Source: Thereva unica
Taxonomy: Eukaryota > Arthropoda > Insecta > Diptera > Therevidae
Assembly (NCBI GenBank): GCA_949987705.1
Contig: OX465282.1
Span: 69,065,922-69,129,921, forward strand
DNA: 64,000 bases
Direction: 5' to 3'
The notes under the pieces were generated by a model that saw nothing but the letters and a program-made list of their open reading frames with translations, made no database searches and had not been told where the DNA came from. Numbering within the stretch: position 1 is the stretch's first letter; each line of letters opens with the position of its first letter. Both the position numbers and the translations under genes were made by a program. Shown here piece by piece: positions 51,332-58,917 of this stretch.

Positions 51332-51455
51332 ATGGATGCCATTATCATCGATCTTCAAGGATTCAAATTACAAAACAATCAATTTATTTTCAAAGAAGTG
51401 GCCATATTAAATTGTGAAAATCAAGTGCAGCACTACATATTCCAACCACCATTTG
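51332..51455 (+). pseudogene. Start of the post-capsid gene, interrupted by Polinton copy 2
   Basis: The ATG at 51332 follows the capsid stop by one base, as in copy 2 (60115). It encodes MDAIIIDLQGFKLQNNQFIF and on to IFQPPF, then meets AGTAGTAG, the left end of copy 2, at 51456. The rest of this gene may reappear beyond the right end of copy 2. Confidence 0.85.
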
Positions 51456-51465
51456 AGTAGTAGAG

Positions 51466-51512
51466 CTAGGCCGGTACCAAGCCACCTAGGAGGTGGCGCC
51501 GTACCGGCCTAG
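51466..51512. other. Large imperfect hairpin near the Polinton terminus
   Basis: CTAGGCCGGTAC (51466-51477) pairs with GTACCGGCCTAG (51501-51512). Inside, GCCACCT and AGGTGGC pair around a 3-base loop, with a small internal bulge. The hairpin begins 10 bases from the element end. In copy 1 (41940-41986) the inner stem is kept but the outer stem has decayed. It may be an origin or integrase recognition structure. Confidence 0.75.
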
Positions 51513-52390
51513 GATTTGGGGGGTCTGAAAGCTCTTTATGTACGTGTACGAGGTGTTTTAGGTTTGTGTCTTGGATAAGGTGGCTTAGAGTTGGTGTGTG
51601 GAGATGGGTGAAGGCTCTTTATGTGCGTTTATGAGGTGTTTTAGGTTTGTGTCTTGGATAAGGTGGCTTGAAAGCTCTTGATGTGGGTGTATGGGGTATT
51701 TTTTGGTGTGAGTCCTGGATAAGGTGGTTTACAGTTGGTGGTTGGAGATGGGTGAAAGTTCTGGTCTTGGATGTGGTGTAGAACCGGCATGGGATTTGGG
51801 GTGTGACTGAAAGCTCTGGATGTAAGTTTGCGTCTTGGATGGGGTGGCCCAGAGCAGGCATGGGATTTGAAGGTGGCGCTGAACGGGCATGGGATTTGGC
51901 GCAGAACGGGCATGGAATTTGGTCCAGAGTGGGGGAACTATGAACTGAGCTGTGGGGGATTTGAGCTTTGGTTTCGAGATGATGATTTTTCTAGTATTAA
52001 TTCCGGTAGCAACTTGTGCTATGGAATGAGCTTGGATTCTGGAGCAAAATATACAAATAATTTGGTGAAGAACTGGACTTGCAAGTAACACTAAGAATTA
52101 AATTAAGCTTTAGCTGGAGCCAGCATTGGGTATATCACCTCAAGTCACAGATATTACAACAACCACAACTTGAAATTACTAAGTGGCTAAAAAAGCCATA
52201 CCTGAAAAAGATATTGCATAGTTTTAGGAGCAAACAAATTCAGTATATTTTTCAAGTATTAATTCTGGTAGCAACTTAGGCTATGGAATGAGCTTGGATT
52301 CTAGAGCAGAATATACATATAATTCAGTGAAGAACTGGACTTTCAAGTAACACTAAGCTTTAGCTGAGATCCAGCATTGGGTCTGGCGGA
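51513..52390. repeat. Polinton copy 2 subterminal repeats
   Basis: Same arrangement as copy 1: three gaaagctct..taaggtgg units, the gcatgggatttgg units, then two copies of gcttggattct(g/a)gagcaaaatatac at 52029 and 52291. Similarity to copy 1 stops at about 52386 (gtctgg). Confidence 0.85.
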
Positions 52391-52665
52391 TCACCAAAAG
52401 CAGCTGTAGAGAATGCTGAAAAGGGTTCGATTTACACTAGCGCCTGAAGTACACATCATGTATGTATGGGATTTCGCTTATAGAGCTAGCCGTATGGGGG
52501 CAATGGCATTTATGTGCCCTTGATAGATGCAGATTTCAACAGAGAGTCATCAATACAGGCAAAATCCTAGAGCCCATATTAAACCAACATCATCGTGAAA
52601 AAATATATAGCATAAGATTTGAAAATAAAACAAATTTGTTATAAAAAAATGTCTTTTTATTTAAT
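52391..52665 (+). other. Short spacer with a possible gene 3' end
   Basis: A 60-codon frame (52462-52644) ends in FENKTNLL and is followed by a polyadenylation-like ataaaaaaatg region converging on the integrase 3' end. It may be the end of a lost gene. I do not recognise it. Confidence 0.3.
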
Positions 52666-53592
52666 TTATAATACATCATTAGCATTTATCCAAGAATTAT
52701 GTTCTCGTGAGAACCCCAACCATTTAACATAAACTTTATCACCGCTCTTTTTCAATATTTTTTCAACTAGGTAGAGATCTGAGTGTTTAACTTTCTGCAA
52801 TTCCTTTTCATAGAATCCACCTTTAATGGGGTTGCCCTGGTAGTCCTCAAGTTGATATGTCGGTGGATTAGTCAGTTGAACCTTGGAGATTTTAAAGATT
52901 TCAGTTGTCCAGTTTGGTGTGTAGCCTTTTTCAAATAGATGTTTATATTTGCTTATGCGGACGCGGTCTCCTATTTTATATGCAGGTGAAGGGGCAATTT
53001 TGATGTGATTATAGGCTGTAGCAAGAAGTAGCTTTTCATTTGTCCTATTAACATCACAGGGACGCATTTTAATTGTTCGATGTTTTTTTGCATTGTATTG
53101 TGATAGCAGTTTTTTCATCATAGAAATCCATTTGTAGGATCCATTCATGCTAAATTCCTTCCACATCATGCTCTTTAAAGTTCGGTTGAATCTTTCCACT
53201 ATTGACGCCTTAAGCGATGTAGATGTTGAGTAGTGGTTGATTTTATATTTGCTCATTAGCTTTTGAAAGTGAGAGTTGTAGAATTCCTTACCATCATCCG
53301 TTTGCAAATTGTTAGGTGTGCGCCCATCTTTAAATATTGATTGCATCGCTTCTGTGACTTCTGGACCGGTTTTTCTTTTAATTGGCATAGCCCAGGCATA
53401 TTTAGAAAATGCATCAATTACAGTCAGTAAGTAGCGGAATCCTTTGTTTACATGTTTATATGCATCCATTTCCACCAAGTCAGCCTGCCACAAATCATCC
53501 AGACCTTTAATGATAACTCTCCGCCTAGAAAAATTTCGACGAGCAGGTTTGTGAAGCTCATTTACTACTTGCCTCTTACTCAGAGATGCCAT
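52666..53592 (-). CDS. INT: Polinton integrase (retroviral-type DDE with chromodomain)
   Basis: 308 codons. The catalytic rve core has Asp about 38 (WQADLVEMDAY), Asp about 99 (LQTDDGKEF) and Glu about 133 (SIVERFNRTLKSMMWKEF). The C-terminal third has an SH3-like region (YKIGDRVRISKYKHLFEKGY) and a chromodomain at about 275-308 (YLVEKILKKSGDKVYVKWLG). It would insert linear Polinton DNA, with the chromodomain perhaps directing it to modified histones. An N-terminal HHCC finger is not present, as is common in insect Polinton integrases. The ATG overlaps the end of the fibre gene by 17 bases. A TATATA lies about 38 bases upstream inside that gene, so it may have its own promoter. Confidence 0.93.
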   Translation of the reverse strand: MASLSKRQVVNELHKPARRNFSRRRVIIKGLDDLWQADLVEMDAYKHVNKGFRYLLTVIDAFSKYAWAMPIKRKTGPEVTEAMQSIFKDGRTPNNLQTDDGKEFYNSHFQKLMSKYKINHYSTSTSLKASIVERFNRTLKSMMWKEFSMNGSYKWISMMKKLLSQYNAKKHRTIKMRPCDVNRTNEKLLLATAYNHIKIAPSPAYKIGDRVRISKYKHLFEKGYTPNWTTEIFKISKVQLTNPPTYQLEDYQGNPIKGGFYEKELQKVKHSDLYLVEKILKKSGDKVYVKWLGFSREHNSWINANDVL

Positions 53593-53932
53593 TTTCAGCC
53601 TTCTTATTAATTATGTGTGAGAATATATAATTTTCGATCTTCGCAATTTCGCGATAAATGAACATCGTTAGATTCTCTACTGCTTTGTCAATGTTTTCCC
53701 GTATTTCTTCGTCGACATAGTTTTTGGTTGCAGCGTCAGCATTTTCTTTTGGATCACCTAGGTTTTTGATTCTTTTCAAGGTAAGATCATAGTCACCATC
53801 TGATGTTAAATTGAAACCGTTTCCTTTTGGTCCAGCAGGACCGTCTTTTCCAGGAATTCCAGGTGGACCGCGATCACCCACTGCTCTAAATTTTTGCCGT
53901 TTAAAAGATCGACCAAACTTGTCAACGCTCAT
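53576..53932 (-). CDS. Collagen-like/fibre-like protein
   Basis: 118 codons. Residues 19-39 are seven G-X-Y triplets (GDRGPPGIPGKDGPAGPKGN). Residues about 46-77 read DLTLKRIKNLGDPKENADAA then TKNYVDEEI. This closely resembles the trimeric phage tail-fibre repeat kri.NlgdP....DAatK.YVd. The C-terminus is helical (ENIDKAVENLTMFIYREIAK). A short collagen followed by a fibre segment and a coiled coil suggests a trimeric spike on a capsid, though no receptor-binding head is present. It is followed immediately by integrase. TATAAATA (minus strand, 53974-53967) lies about 31 bases before a likely start and 42 before the ATG. Confidence 0.75.
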   Translation of the reverse strand: MSVDKFGRSFKRQKFRAVGDRGPPGIPGKDGPAGPKGNGFNLTSDGDYDLTLKRIKNLGDPKENADAATKNYVDEEIRENIDKAVENLTMFIYREIAKIENYIFSHIINKKAENGISE

Positions 53933-53966
53933 TTCCGAAATGTTAATAGTTCTATGTGGGTGGGAA

Positions 53967-53974
53967 TATTTATA
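53967..53974 (-). promoter_or_regulatory. TATA box of the fibre-integrase unit
   Basis: TATAAATA on the minus strand, about 31 bases upstream of 53943 and just outside the 3' end of the neighbouring DUF8207-type gene. Confidence 0.55.
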
Positions 53975-54848
53975 CTATAATGTCAGCTTCCCGCAACTCC
54001 TCAATGATTGACACTATTTCATTACTATGGCTATTATTTCCAGCTTGCTGCGATGCTATCAATATTCGGAGCCTATCAACTAGCTCATTGGGGTCATCCC
54101 AATATATGTAATCGATATTTTTCTTTGGAATTTGCATTATTCCCGTTCCAGTATGAGGAGTGTGAATCAACTTTTTTATTATGTTTCTATATTTGAAGCT
54201 ATTTGTTCCTTTTATTTGCTGGTTTTCCTTAAAATCACGTCTGTGGGTGCATGTATCATTTACAATTTTTTGATAATTGGACAAGTCTTCTTTTGAGTAG
54301 CCTCGAGGCTTTTTCATAAAAATTAATTCAGCTAGACCTTCAGTTATCTTGTACCGCTTGCCATCTATAAGAAAGTATTCTTTATCAACTTTTAATCTCG
54401 AATTACCAATATTCCACATATCGTTCTTATAGTACGCTCCATACGTTTTATCAATTCTCGTGCTATCATTTTCCAGTAGTTGTTTATATTTGTTTAGTAT
54501 CTGGTCTGCAGACTCTAATTTTGGTTCTTTTGTAGGTGTGACAAACTGATCATCATCATCATCATCATCCTCAGAATAACTCGGTGGCTCTAGCTTTAAG
54601 TATTTACGTGGTGGTGGTGGTGTGTATGCTTCTTCATTGCCCTCGTGCTTAATTTCATCTTCTTCTTCTTTTGGTTCAAGTTTCACTGATGCTGCTGTTG
54701 TTGTGAGCTTTTTCAGCGTGTTGGTTATAGGTTTAAATGTTTCCTCTAATTGAGCTTCAGATTCAATTTTACCAGTCTTGAGAGCTTTATATTTTCTTCG
54801 TATAGCCTCACGTGTTTTTATAATATCCTTCATCAATTTTTCATTCAT
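53970..54848 (-). CDS. DUF8207-type Polinton protein
   Basis: 292 codons from the Met at 54848 (MNEKLMKDIIKTREAIRRKY). An earlier in-frame Met (54902) overlaps the TATA box and would precede the transcript start. The N-terminal third is helical and charged. A Pro/acidic linker (PPPPRKYLKLEPPSYSEDDD) follows. The C-terminal domain has DKTYGAYYKNDMWNIGNSRL, KITEGLAELIFMKKPRGYS, YIYWDDPNELVDRLRILIAS and NEIVSIIEELREADIIV. I recall this C-terminal pattern as DUF8207, widespread in insect Polinton loci. Function unknown. It may be a virion or DNA-binding protein. Copy 1 has a chimeric version with a different end. Confidence 0.8.
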   Translation of the reverse strand: MNEKLMKDIIKTREAIRRKYKALKTGKIESEAQLEETFKPITNTLKKLTTTAASVKLEPKEEEDEIKHEGNEEAYTPPPPRKYLKLEPPSYSEDDDDDDDQFVTPTKEPKLESADQILNKYKQLLENDSTRIDKTYGAYYKNDMWNIGNSRLKVDKEYFLIDGKRYKITEGLAELIFMKKPRGYSKEDLSNYQKIVNDTCTHRRDFKENQQIKGTNSFKYRNIIKKLIHTPHTGTGIMQIPKKNIDYIYWDDPNELVDRLRILIASQQAGNNSHSNEIVSIIEELREADIIV

Positions 54849-54897
54849 GTTGCTACACGTGTGGTTACAGCTACAATGATATACAGCTATGCTAATA

Positions 54898-54910
54898 AGC
54901 ATTTATATAG
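54898..54910 (-). promoter_or_regulatory. TATA box of the DUF8207-type gene
   Basis: Minus strand ctaTATAAATg lies about 55 bases upstream of the chosen ATG, at the edge of the satellite. It places the transcript start near 54877 and excludes the upstream Met at 54902. Confidence 0.5.
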
Positions 54911-54935
54911 ATCCAGACGTACCAGGCAGGTCAAC

Positions 54936-56045
54936 CAGATAGATCAGCCAGACAGACCAGCCAGACAGACAGACAGACCGACCAGCCAGACAGACCAGCC
55001 AGACAGACCAGCCAACCAGCCAGACAGACCAGCCAACCAGCCAGACAGACCAACCAACCAGCCAGACAGACCAGCCAGACAGACCAGCCAACCAGCCAGA
55101 CAGACCAGCCAACCAGCCAGACAGACCAGCCAACCAGCCAGACAGACCAGCCAACCAGCCAGACAGACCAGCCAACCAGCCAGACAGACCAGCCAACCAG
55201 CCAGACAGACCAGCCAGACAGACCAGCCAACCAGCCAGACAGACCAGCTAACCAGCCAGACAGACCAGCCAACCAGCCAGACAGACCAGCCAACCAGCCA
55301 GACAGACCAGCCAACCAGCCAGACAGACCAGCCAGACAGACCAGCCAACCAGCCAGACAGACCAGCCAACCAGCCAGACAGACCAGCCAACCAGCCAGAC
55401 AGACCAGCCAGACAGACCAGCCAACCAGCCAGACAGACCAACCAACCAGCCAGACGGACCAGCCAGACAGACCAGCCAACCAGCCAGACAGACCAGCCAA
55501 CCAGCCAGACAGACCAGCCAACCAGCCAGACAGACCAGCCAACCAGCCAGACAGACCAGCCAACCAGCCAGACAGACCAGCCAGACAGACCAGCCAACCA
55601 GCCAGACAGACCAGCTAACCAGCCAGACAGACCAGCCAACCAGCCAGACAGACCAGCCAGACAGACCAGCCAACCAGCCAGACAGACCAGCCAACCAGCC
55701 AGACAGACCAGCCAGACAGACCAGCCAACCAGCCAGACAGACCAGCCAACCAGCCAGACAGACCAGCCAACCAGCCAGACAGACCAGCCAACCAGCCAGA
55801 CAGACCAGCCAGACAGACCAGCCAACCAGCCAGACAGACCAGCCAACCAGCCAGACAGACCAGCCAACCAGCCAGACAGACCAGCCAACCAGCCAGACAG
55901 ACCAGCCAACCAGCCAGACAGACCAGCCAGACAGACCAGCCAACCAGCCAGACAGACCAGCCAACCAGCCAGACAGACCAGCCAACCAGCCAGACAGACC
56001 AGCCAACCAGCCAGACAGACCAGCCAGACAGACCAGCCAGGCAGA
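54936..56045. repeat. 21-bp/13-bp GC-rich satellite, copy 2
   Basis: About 1.1 kb of the same accagccaaccagccagacag units as copy 1, with 13-bp variants. It follows the start of the DUF8207-type gene and ends before the ATPase 3' end (agagctgaaagacctggtcagctg is shared by both copies). Its presence at the same place in both Polintons shows it is a family trait and not a recent accident. Confidence 0.95.
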
Positions 56046-56081
56046 GCTGAAAGACCTGGTCAGCTGATTAGGTGGGCTCCT

Positions 56082-56765
56082 TCATAGGCTCATGAATACA
56101 TCAAAGCCTTTTCGATATCGACCTTTGCCCATGGGGCTGTCCTTATCAATTACTAAGAATCCATATTTGTCTTTCCAACAGTTTGCACACGCTTTTCTGA
56201 ACTTTGCGAATTTCATATCACTATTCACATGATCATTGTATACATGCTTCAGGTTCAAATCATCTTGTTTGAATATGATCAGAAAGTTTGCATTATCTCG
56301 GATTAGATGCTTTGGTATATGAGTATAAGTTTGACAGAGGTAAAAGCTGTCAATGTCGTTATGCCTCCCCATACAAAAGTAGGCTCTAATATTATTTTGT
56401 TTATCGCAGGCTACATCATCAAAGATGAAAATTGAGTTTGGCTTTGCTTCCTCCGGTGGTATAACATCGTAGTTGTTAGAAAACGTATAATAGCCCAAAC
56501 CTGATATGTGAGCTACAACTTCTCCTAAATACTCGTATTTCGGCTGACTTAGCGACTTTGAGTAAATGTATATATTCTCGAATCTCAGACCGTTAGGATG
56601 CTCCAGTAGACTTAGCATAACATTTGTCTTGCCACAATTCGACGGTCCAACAATAATACCTCTTATACTGTTTGGTAGCAGCACCCCATGCTTCTTTGAT
56701 GTACTTGTAATTTCCACATCAGTATTTCTAACTGGTAGACACGCTTGTTGCTTGATAAACTTCAT
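56082..56765 (-). CDS. ATPase: Packaging ATPase (FtsK/HerA-A32 type)
   Basis: 227 codons from the ATG at 56765 (MKFIKQQACLPV). The open frame extends three codons further but begins with GTG. Walker A is IIVGPSNCGKTNVML (residues about 37-51). Walker B is SIFIFDDVACDKQ. A downstream QTYTHIPKHLIRDNANF segment fits the sensor/arginine region of A32-like ATPases. The family pumps genome DNA into double-jelly-roll capsids. Size is typical. It is transcribed away from the phospholipase gene from a shared 66-bp promoter region. Confidence 0.92.
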   Translation of the reverse strand: MKFIKQQACLPVRNTDVEITSTSKKHGVLLPNSIRGIIVGPSNCGKTNVMLSLLEHPNGLRFENIYIYSKSLSQPKYEYLGEVVAHISGLGYYTFSNNYDVIPPEEAKPNSIFIFDDVACDKQNNIRAYFCMGRHNDIDSFYLCQTYTHIPKHLIRDNANFLIIFKQDDLNLKHVYNDHVNSDMKFAKFRKACANCWKDKYGFLVIDKDSPMGKGRYRKGFDVFMSL

Positions 56766-56774
56766 GTTGCACAC

Positions 56775-56840
56775 TAACCCAATCCCTATAAATACCCGTA
56801 CTTTTATAGGTTTTAATCAGTCTTACAGTAAACCTATAAA
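56775..56840. promoter_or_regulatory. Divergent core promoter between ATPase and phospholipase genes
   Basis: Plus strand: TATAAATA at 56787-56794 and the arthropod initiator TCAGTC at 56817-56822, with the predicted start A at 56819 lying 32 bases after the TATA and 22 before the ATG. Minus strand: TATAAAAG from 56808 to 56801 and TTAGTG around 56775, at 33 bases, 10 before the ATG. The two TATA boxes lie back-to-back within 22 bases. Confidence 0.7.
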
Positions 56841-57674
56841 ATGATTGACCATAGTAAGAAACGCACCATTCATCGAAGAGCTGCCAAGGGGGGAGGACTG
56901 TTAAACACTGTTATAAATAAGTTACCGCTTGAGCTTCATCTACCGGGATATCAATACTGTGGTCCAGGAACAAAGTTAGCTAAAAGACTAGCCCGCGGTG
57001 ATCCTGGCATCAACCCACTAGACGCAGCTTGCAAACAGCATGATATTGCATATCGAGATCATAAGGACTTAAGCGACCGACATATAGCTGACCGTATTTT
57101 AGAAGAAAAAGCCTGGCAACGAGTAACATCTAAAGACGCTAGCTTTGCAGAACGTGCTAACGCGCTATTAGTAACAAACGCCATGAAAGCTAAAATTAAA
57201 GTTGGAATGGGTGTCAAAGCAAAAATTACCTGCTCGAAGAAGAAGAAGAATACGTTACGTCCATCATTCCGCGAAGCTGTACGTAATGCTAGAAAAGTGT
57301 TAAAGCTGAAAAAGCCGAAAGACCTGTTGGAAGCTACTACAATTGCCCTAAGTGCGGCAAAGAATGTTATCAAGGGGAAGAAAAAATCTTACACTACGCC
57401 TAGAGTGATACCAGTACCTAAAGTAGGAGGAGTTTTACCGTTCCTCATTCCACTTTTTGCAGGTCTTTCAGCCGTTGGAGCGCTATCTGGAGGTGCAGCA
57501 GGCATAGCTAAAGCTGTAAACGCTGCAAGCGGCGCACGTCGGGAGCTTCAGGAAGCGAAACGTCATAATGAGACAATGGAAGCTATAGCGCTAGGAAAAC
57601 ATGGGCAAGGATTATTTCTAAAGCCATATAGGAAAGGACTGGGACTTTTTCTCAACCCCAGACCAAAAAACTAA
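56841..57674 (+). CDS. Phospholipase A2-like capsid protein with lytic tail
   Basis: 277 codons. Residues about 30-80 match the viral (parvovirus VP1-type) phospholipase A2: YQYCGPGTKLAKRLARGDPG for calcium binding, then the LDAACKQHDIAYRDHKDL catalytic His-Asp. A basic region with KKKKN and KKPK follows. The hydrophobic VLPFLIPLFAGLSAVGALSG precedes a helix and the terminal LFLKPYRKGLGLFLN. The layout recalls a membrane-disrupting minor capsid protein that helps particles leave an endosome. A slippery A AAA AAC lies immediately before the stop, and a -1 shift would fuse it to the protease. The start is the first ATG, 22 bases after the predicted transcript start. Confidence 0.85.
   Translation: MIDHSKKRTIHRRAAKGGGLLNTVINKLPLELHLPGYQYCGPGTKLAKRLARGDPGINPLDAACKQHDIAYRDHKDLSDRHIADRILEEKAWQRVTSKDASFAERANALLVTNAMKAKIKVGMGVKAKITCSKKKKNTLRPSFREAVRNARKVLKLKKPKDLLEATTIALSAAKNVIKGKKKSYTTPRVIPVPKVGGVLPFLIPLFAGLSAVGALSGGAAGIAKAVNAASGARRELQEAKRHNETMEAIALGKHGQGLFLKPYRKGLGLFLNPRPKN
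57665..57671 (+). promoter_or_regulatory. Putative -1 frameshift heptamer, A AAA AAC
   Basis: In frame with the phospholipase gene as ccA AAA AAC, followed at once by TAA. The -1 frame is open through the protease. The heptamer survives in the inverted scrap of copy 1 (around 45780), where the run is longer by two As. Confidence 0.6.
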
Positions 57675-57757
57675 TAAAGTCGCTGCCCAAAAGAGCACTC
57701 AATGAAAATGATCTGCGTAAATATGCACAGAATATAGCCCACTTTAGAGGAGTATTT

Positions 57758-58024
57758 ATGCGCGATCAATTACCTAAAAAACCATGGAGAAATGAGAGCG
57801 GAATTATAAATCTAGATGTTTCATCTGGACCTGGAACGCATTGGGTAGCGTATAAGAAGAATGGAGATATCATAAATTACTTTGATAGTTTTGGAAATCT
57901 GCAGCCACCGCGGGAAGTTGTAAATTATTTGGGAGATGCAGTCACATACAACTATACAGCTCATCAAAATTTCAACTCAGTGATTTGCGGACACTTATGC
58001 TTAGAATTCTTACATAATGTATAA
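57758..58024 (+). CDS. PRO: Adenain-type cysteine protease (maturation protease)
   Basis: The first ATG of this frame is 57758. The open frame extends 5' to the slippery site and holds RALNENDLRKYAQNIAHF, a segment I recall in front of insect Polinton proteases and which is conserved in copy 1. From the Met there are 88 residues: PGTHWVAYKKNGD (catalytic His), NYFDSFGNL (Asp) and NSVICGHLCLEFLHNV (Cys). This is the C5 adenovirus protease order. It would cleave capsid precursors. The short size from the Met, and no TATAAATA upstream, suggest expression as a fusion to the phospholipase protein. The stop codon lies within the TATA box of the next gene. Confidence 0.85.
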   Translation: MRDQLPKKPWRNESGIINLDVSSGPGTHWVAYKKNGDIINYFDSFGNLQPPREVVNYLGDAVTYNYTAHQNFNSVICGHLCLEFLHNV

Positions 58025-58027
58025 ATA
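58020..58027 (+). promoter_or_regulatory. TATA box of the minor capsid gene
   Basis: TATAAATA overlaps the protease stop (gTA TAA) and lies 51 bases before the next ATG. Genes are packed with almost no spacer. Confidence 0.6.
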
Positions 58028-58070
58028 AAGGCCTTCAAGTGCAAACATAGACATTTAATAACAAGTAGCC

Positions 58071-58790
58071 ATGTCGATAACACTCTCTCTTACTGGCAAT
58101 GCATCGGTTCTCACCGCTGAATACTTTCCCCCATTGGAATTAGCTGGAGACTACGTTTGCGGATTAATTGACTTTCAAACATACAATTCTATACCGAATA
58201 TTGATGACAGCAACAACTTAATGCATGTGGGAGATGCGTGTATCGAAATACCTGTGGGATCATACGAGATTGATGACATAGCAGCTTCAGTACAGCAAAG
58301 CTTAAATAAGAGCAGCAGCAGCAGCAGCAAGGCAACAGTCTTAATAAGGGCAAACAATAATACCTTGAAGAGTGAAATAAAAGCTACTGAAGTTATACAT
58401 TTTGATAAAGAGCGATCTATCGCACCGCTGTTGGGATTTGGGAAACGTGTACTGGAAGCAAATATATTACATACATCAGATCTACCCGTCAATATTATAA
58501 AAGTTAATACTATAAGGGTTGAATGTAACATCATATCAGGCTCATACATCAACAATAAACAGGTGCATATGCTGCATGAATTTGCCCCAACCGTGGGGCC
58601 GGGCTATAAAATAGTAGAGGTTCCAGCGAATGTGATCTATTTACCGGTGAACGTCAAACGTGTTAGTTCGCTCACACTAAAGCTAGTTGATCAGGACGGA
58701 GATTTAATAAATTTTCGAGGTGAAACGATAACTATCAGGCTACATTTAAAGCCGCAGAATGATAGTCTACGGGAGCAACAGCAGCAATAA
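58071..58790 (+). CDS. Minor capsid (penton) protein
   Basis: 239 codons. The N-terminus MSITLSLTGNASVLTAEYFP and GDYVCGLIDFQTYNSIPNID are typical of Polinton minor capsid proteins, as is the late VNVKRVSSLTLKLVDQDGDL followed by FRGETITIRLHLK. The family forms a single jelly roll that occupies vertices of the particle. A serine run at about 80 comes from an AGC repeat, and a glutamine run ends the protein (CAG repeat), both mild repeat expansions. It is followed by the major capsid transcription unit. Confidence 0.85.
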   Translation: MSITLSLTGNASVLTAEYFPPLELAGDYVCGLIDFQTYNSIPNIDDSNNLMHVGDACIEIPVGSYEIDDIAASVQQSLNKSSSSSSKATVLIRANNNTLKSEIKATEVIHFDKERSIAPLLGFGKRVLEANILHTSDLPVNIIKVNTIRVECNIISGSYINNKQVHMLHEFAPTVGPGYKIVEVPANVIYLPVNVKRVSSLTLKLVDQDGDLINFRGETITIRLHLKPQNDSLREQQQQ

Positions 58791-58793
58791 GCA

Positions 58794-58825
58794 TATAAAT
58801 AGGATGAACTTCATGGAAAACATTA
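58794..58825 (+). promoter_or_regulatory. TATA/initiator of the major capsid gene
   Basis: TATAAATA at 58794-58801 and TTAGTC with the A at 58825, 31 bases apart, give a predicted 5' UTR of 89 bases before the capsid ATG. Confidence 0.55.
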
Positions 58826-58917
58826 GTCAACCGGCAACCTTGAAGCGAGCAAGACGTCAACTGAGAGCTGATAATATACAATTTCTAAAATCAATAGGAC
58901 TAAATTTGAAGCAATGA
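58804..58917 (+). CDS. Possible 37-residue protein overlapping the capsid start
   Basis: The ATG at 58804 opens a basic peptide (LKRARRQLRADNIQFLKSIG). It ends in TGA that overlaps the capsid ATG as ATGA. FLKSIGL resembles a motif I associate with small Polinton ORFs. Against it, the predicted capsid transcript starts at 58825, after this ATG, so it would need another promoter. Confidence 0.35.
   Translation: MNFMENISQPATLKRARRQLRADNIQFLKSIGLNLKQ

Larger units (their letters stand above)
41930..51455. mobile_element. Polinton (Maverick) copy 1, rearranged and defective
   Basis: The left end AGTAGTAGAGCTA (41930) abuts LINE RT sequence. The gene content compared with copy 2 is scrambled. A coiled-coil gene is followed by an inverted scrap of the phospholipase/protease region, the DUF8207-type gene, the satellite, an ATPase missing its N-terminus, the DNA polymerase N-terminus, the major capsid gene, and the beginning of the next gene. 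Integrase, fibre, protease, minor capsid and most of the polymerase are absent. It ends where copy 2 begins. Several junctions keep reading frames open. A misassembly cannot be excluded. Confidence 0.82.
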
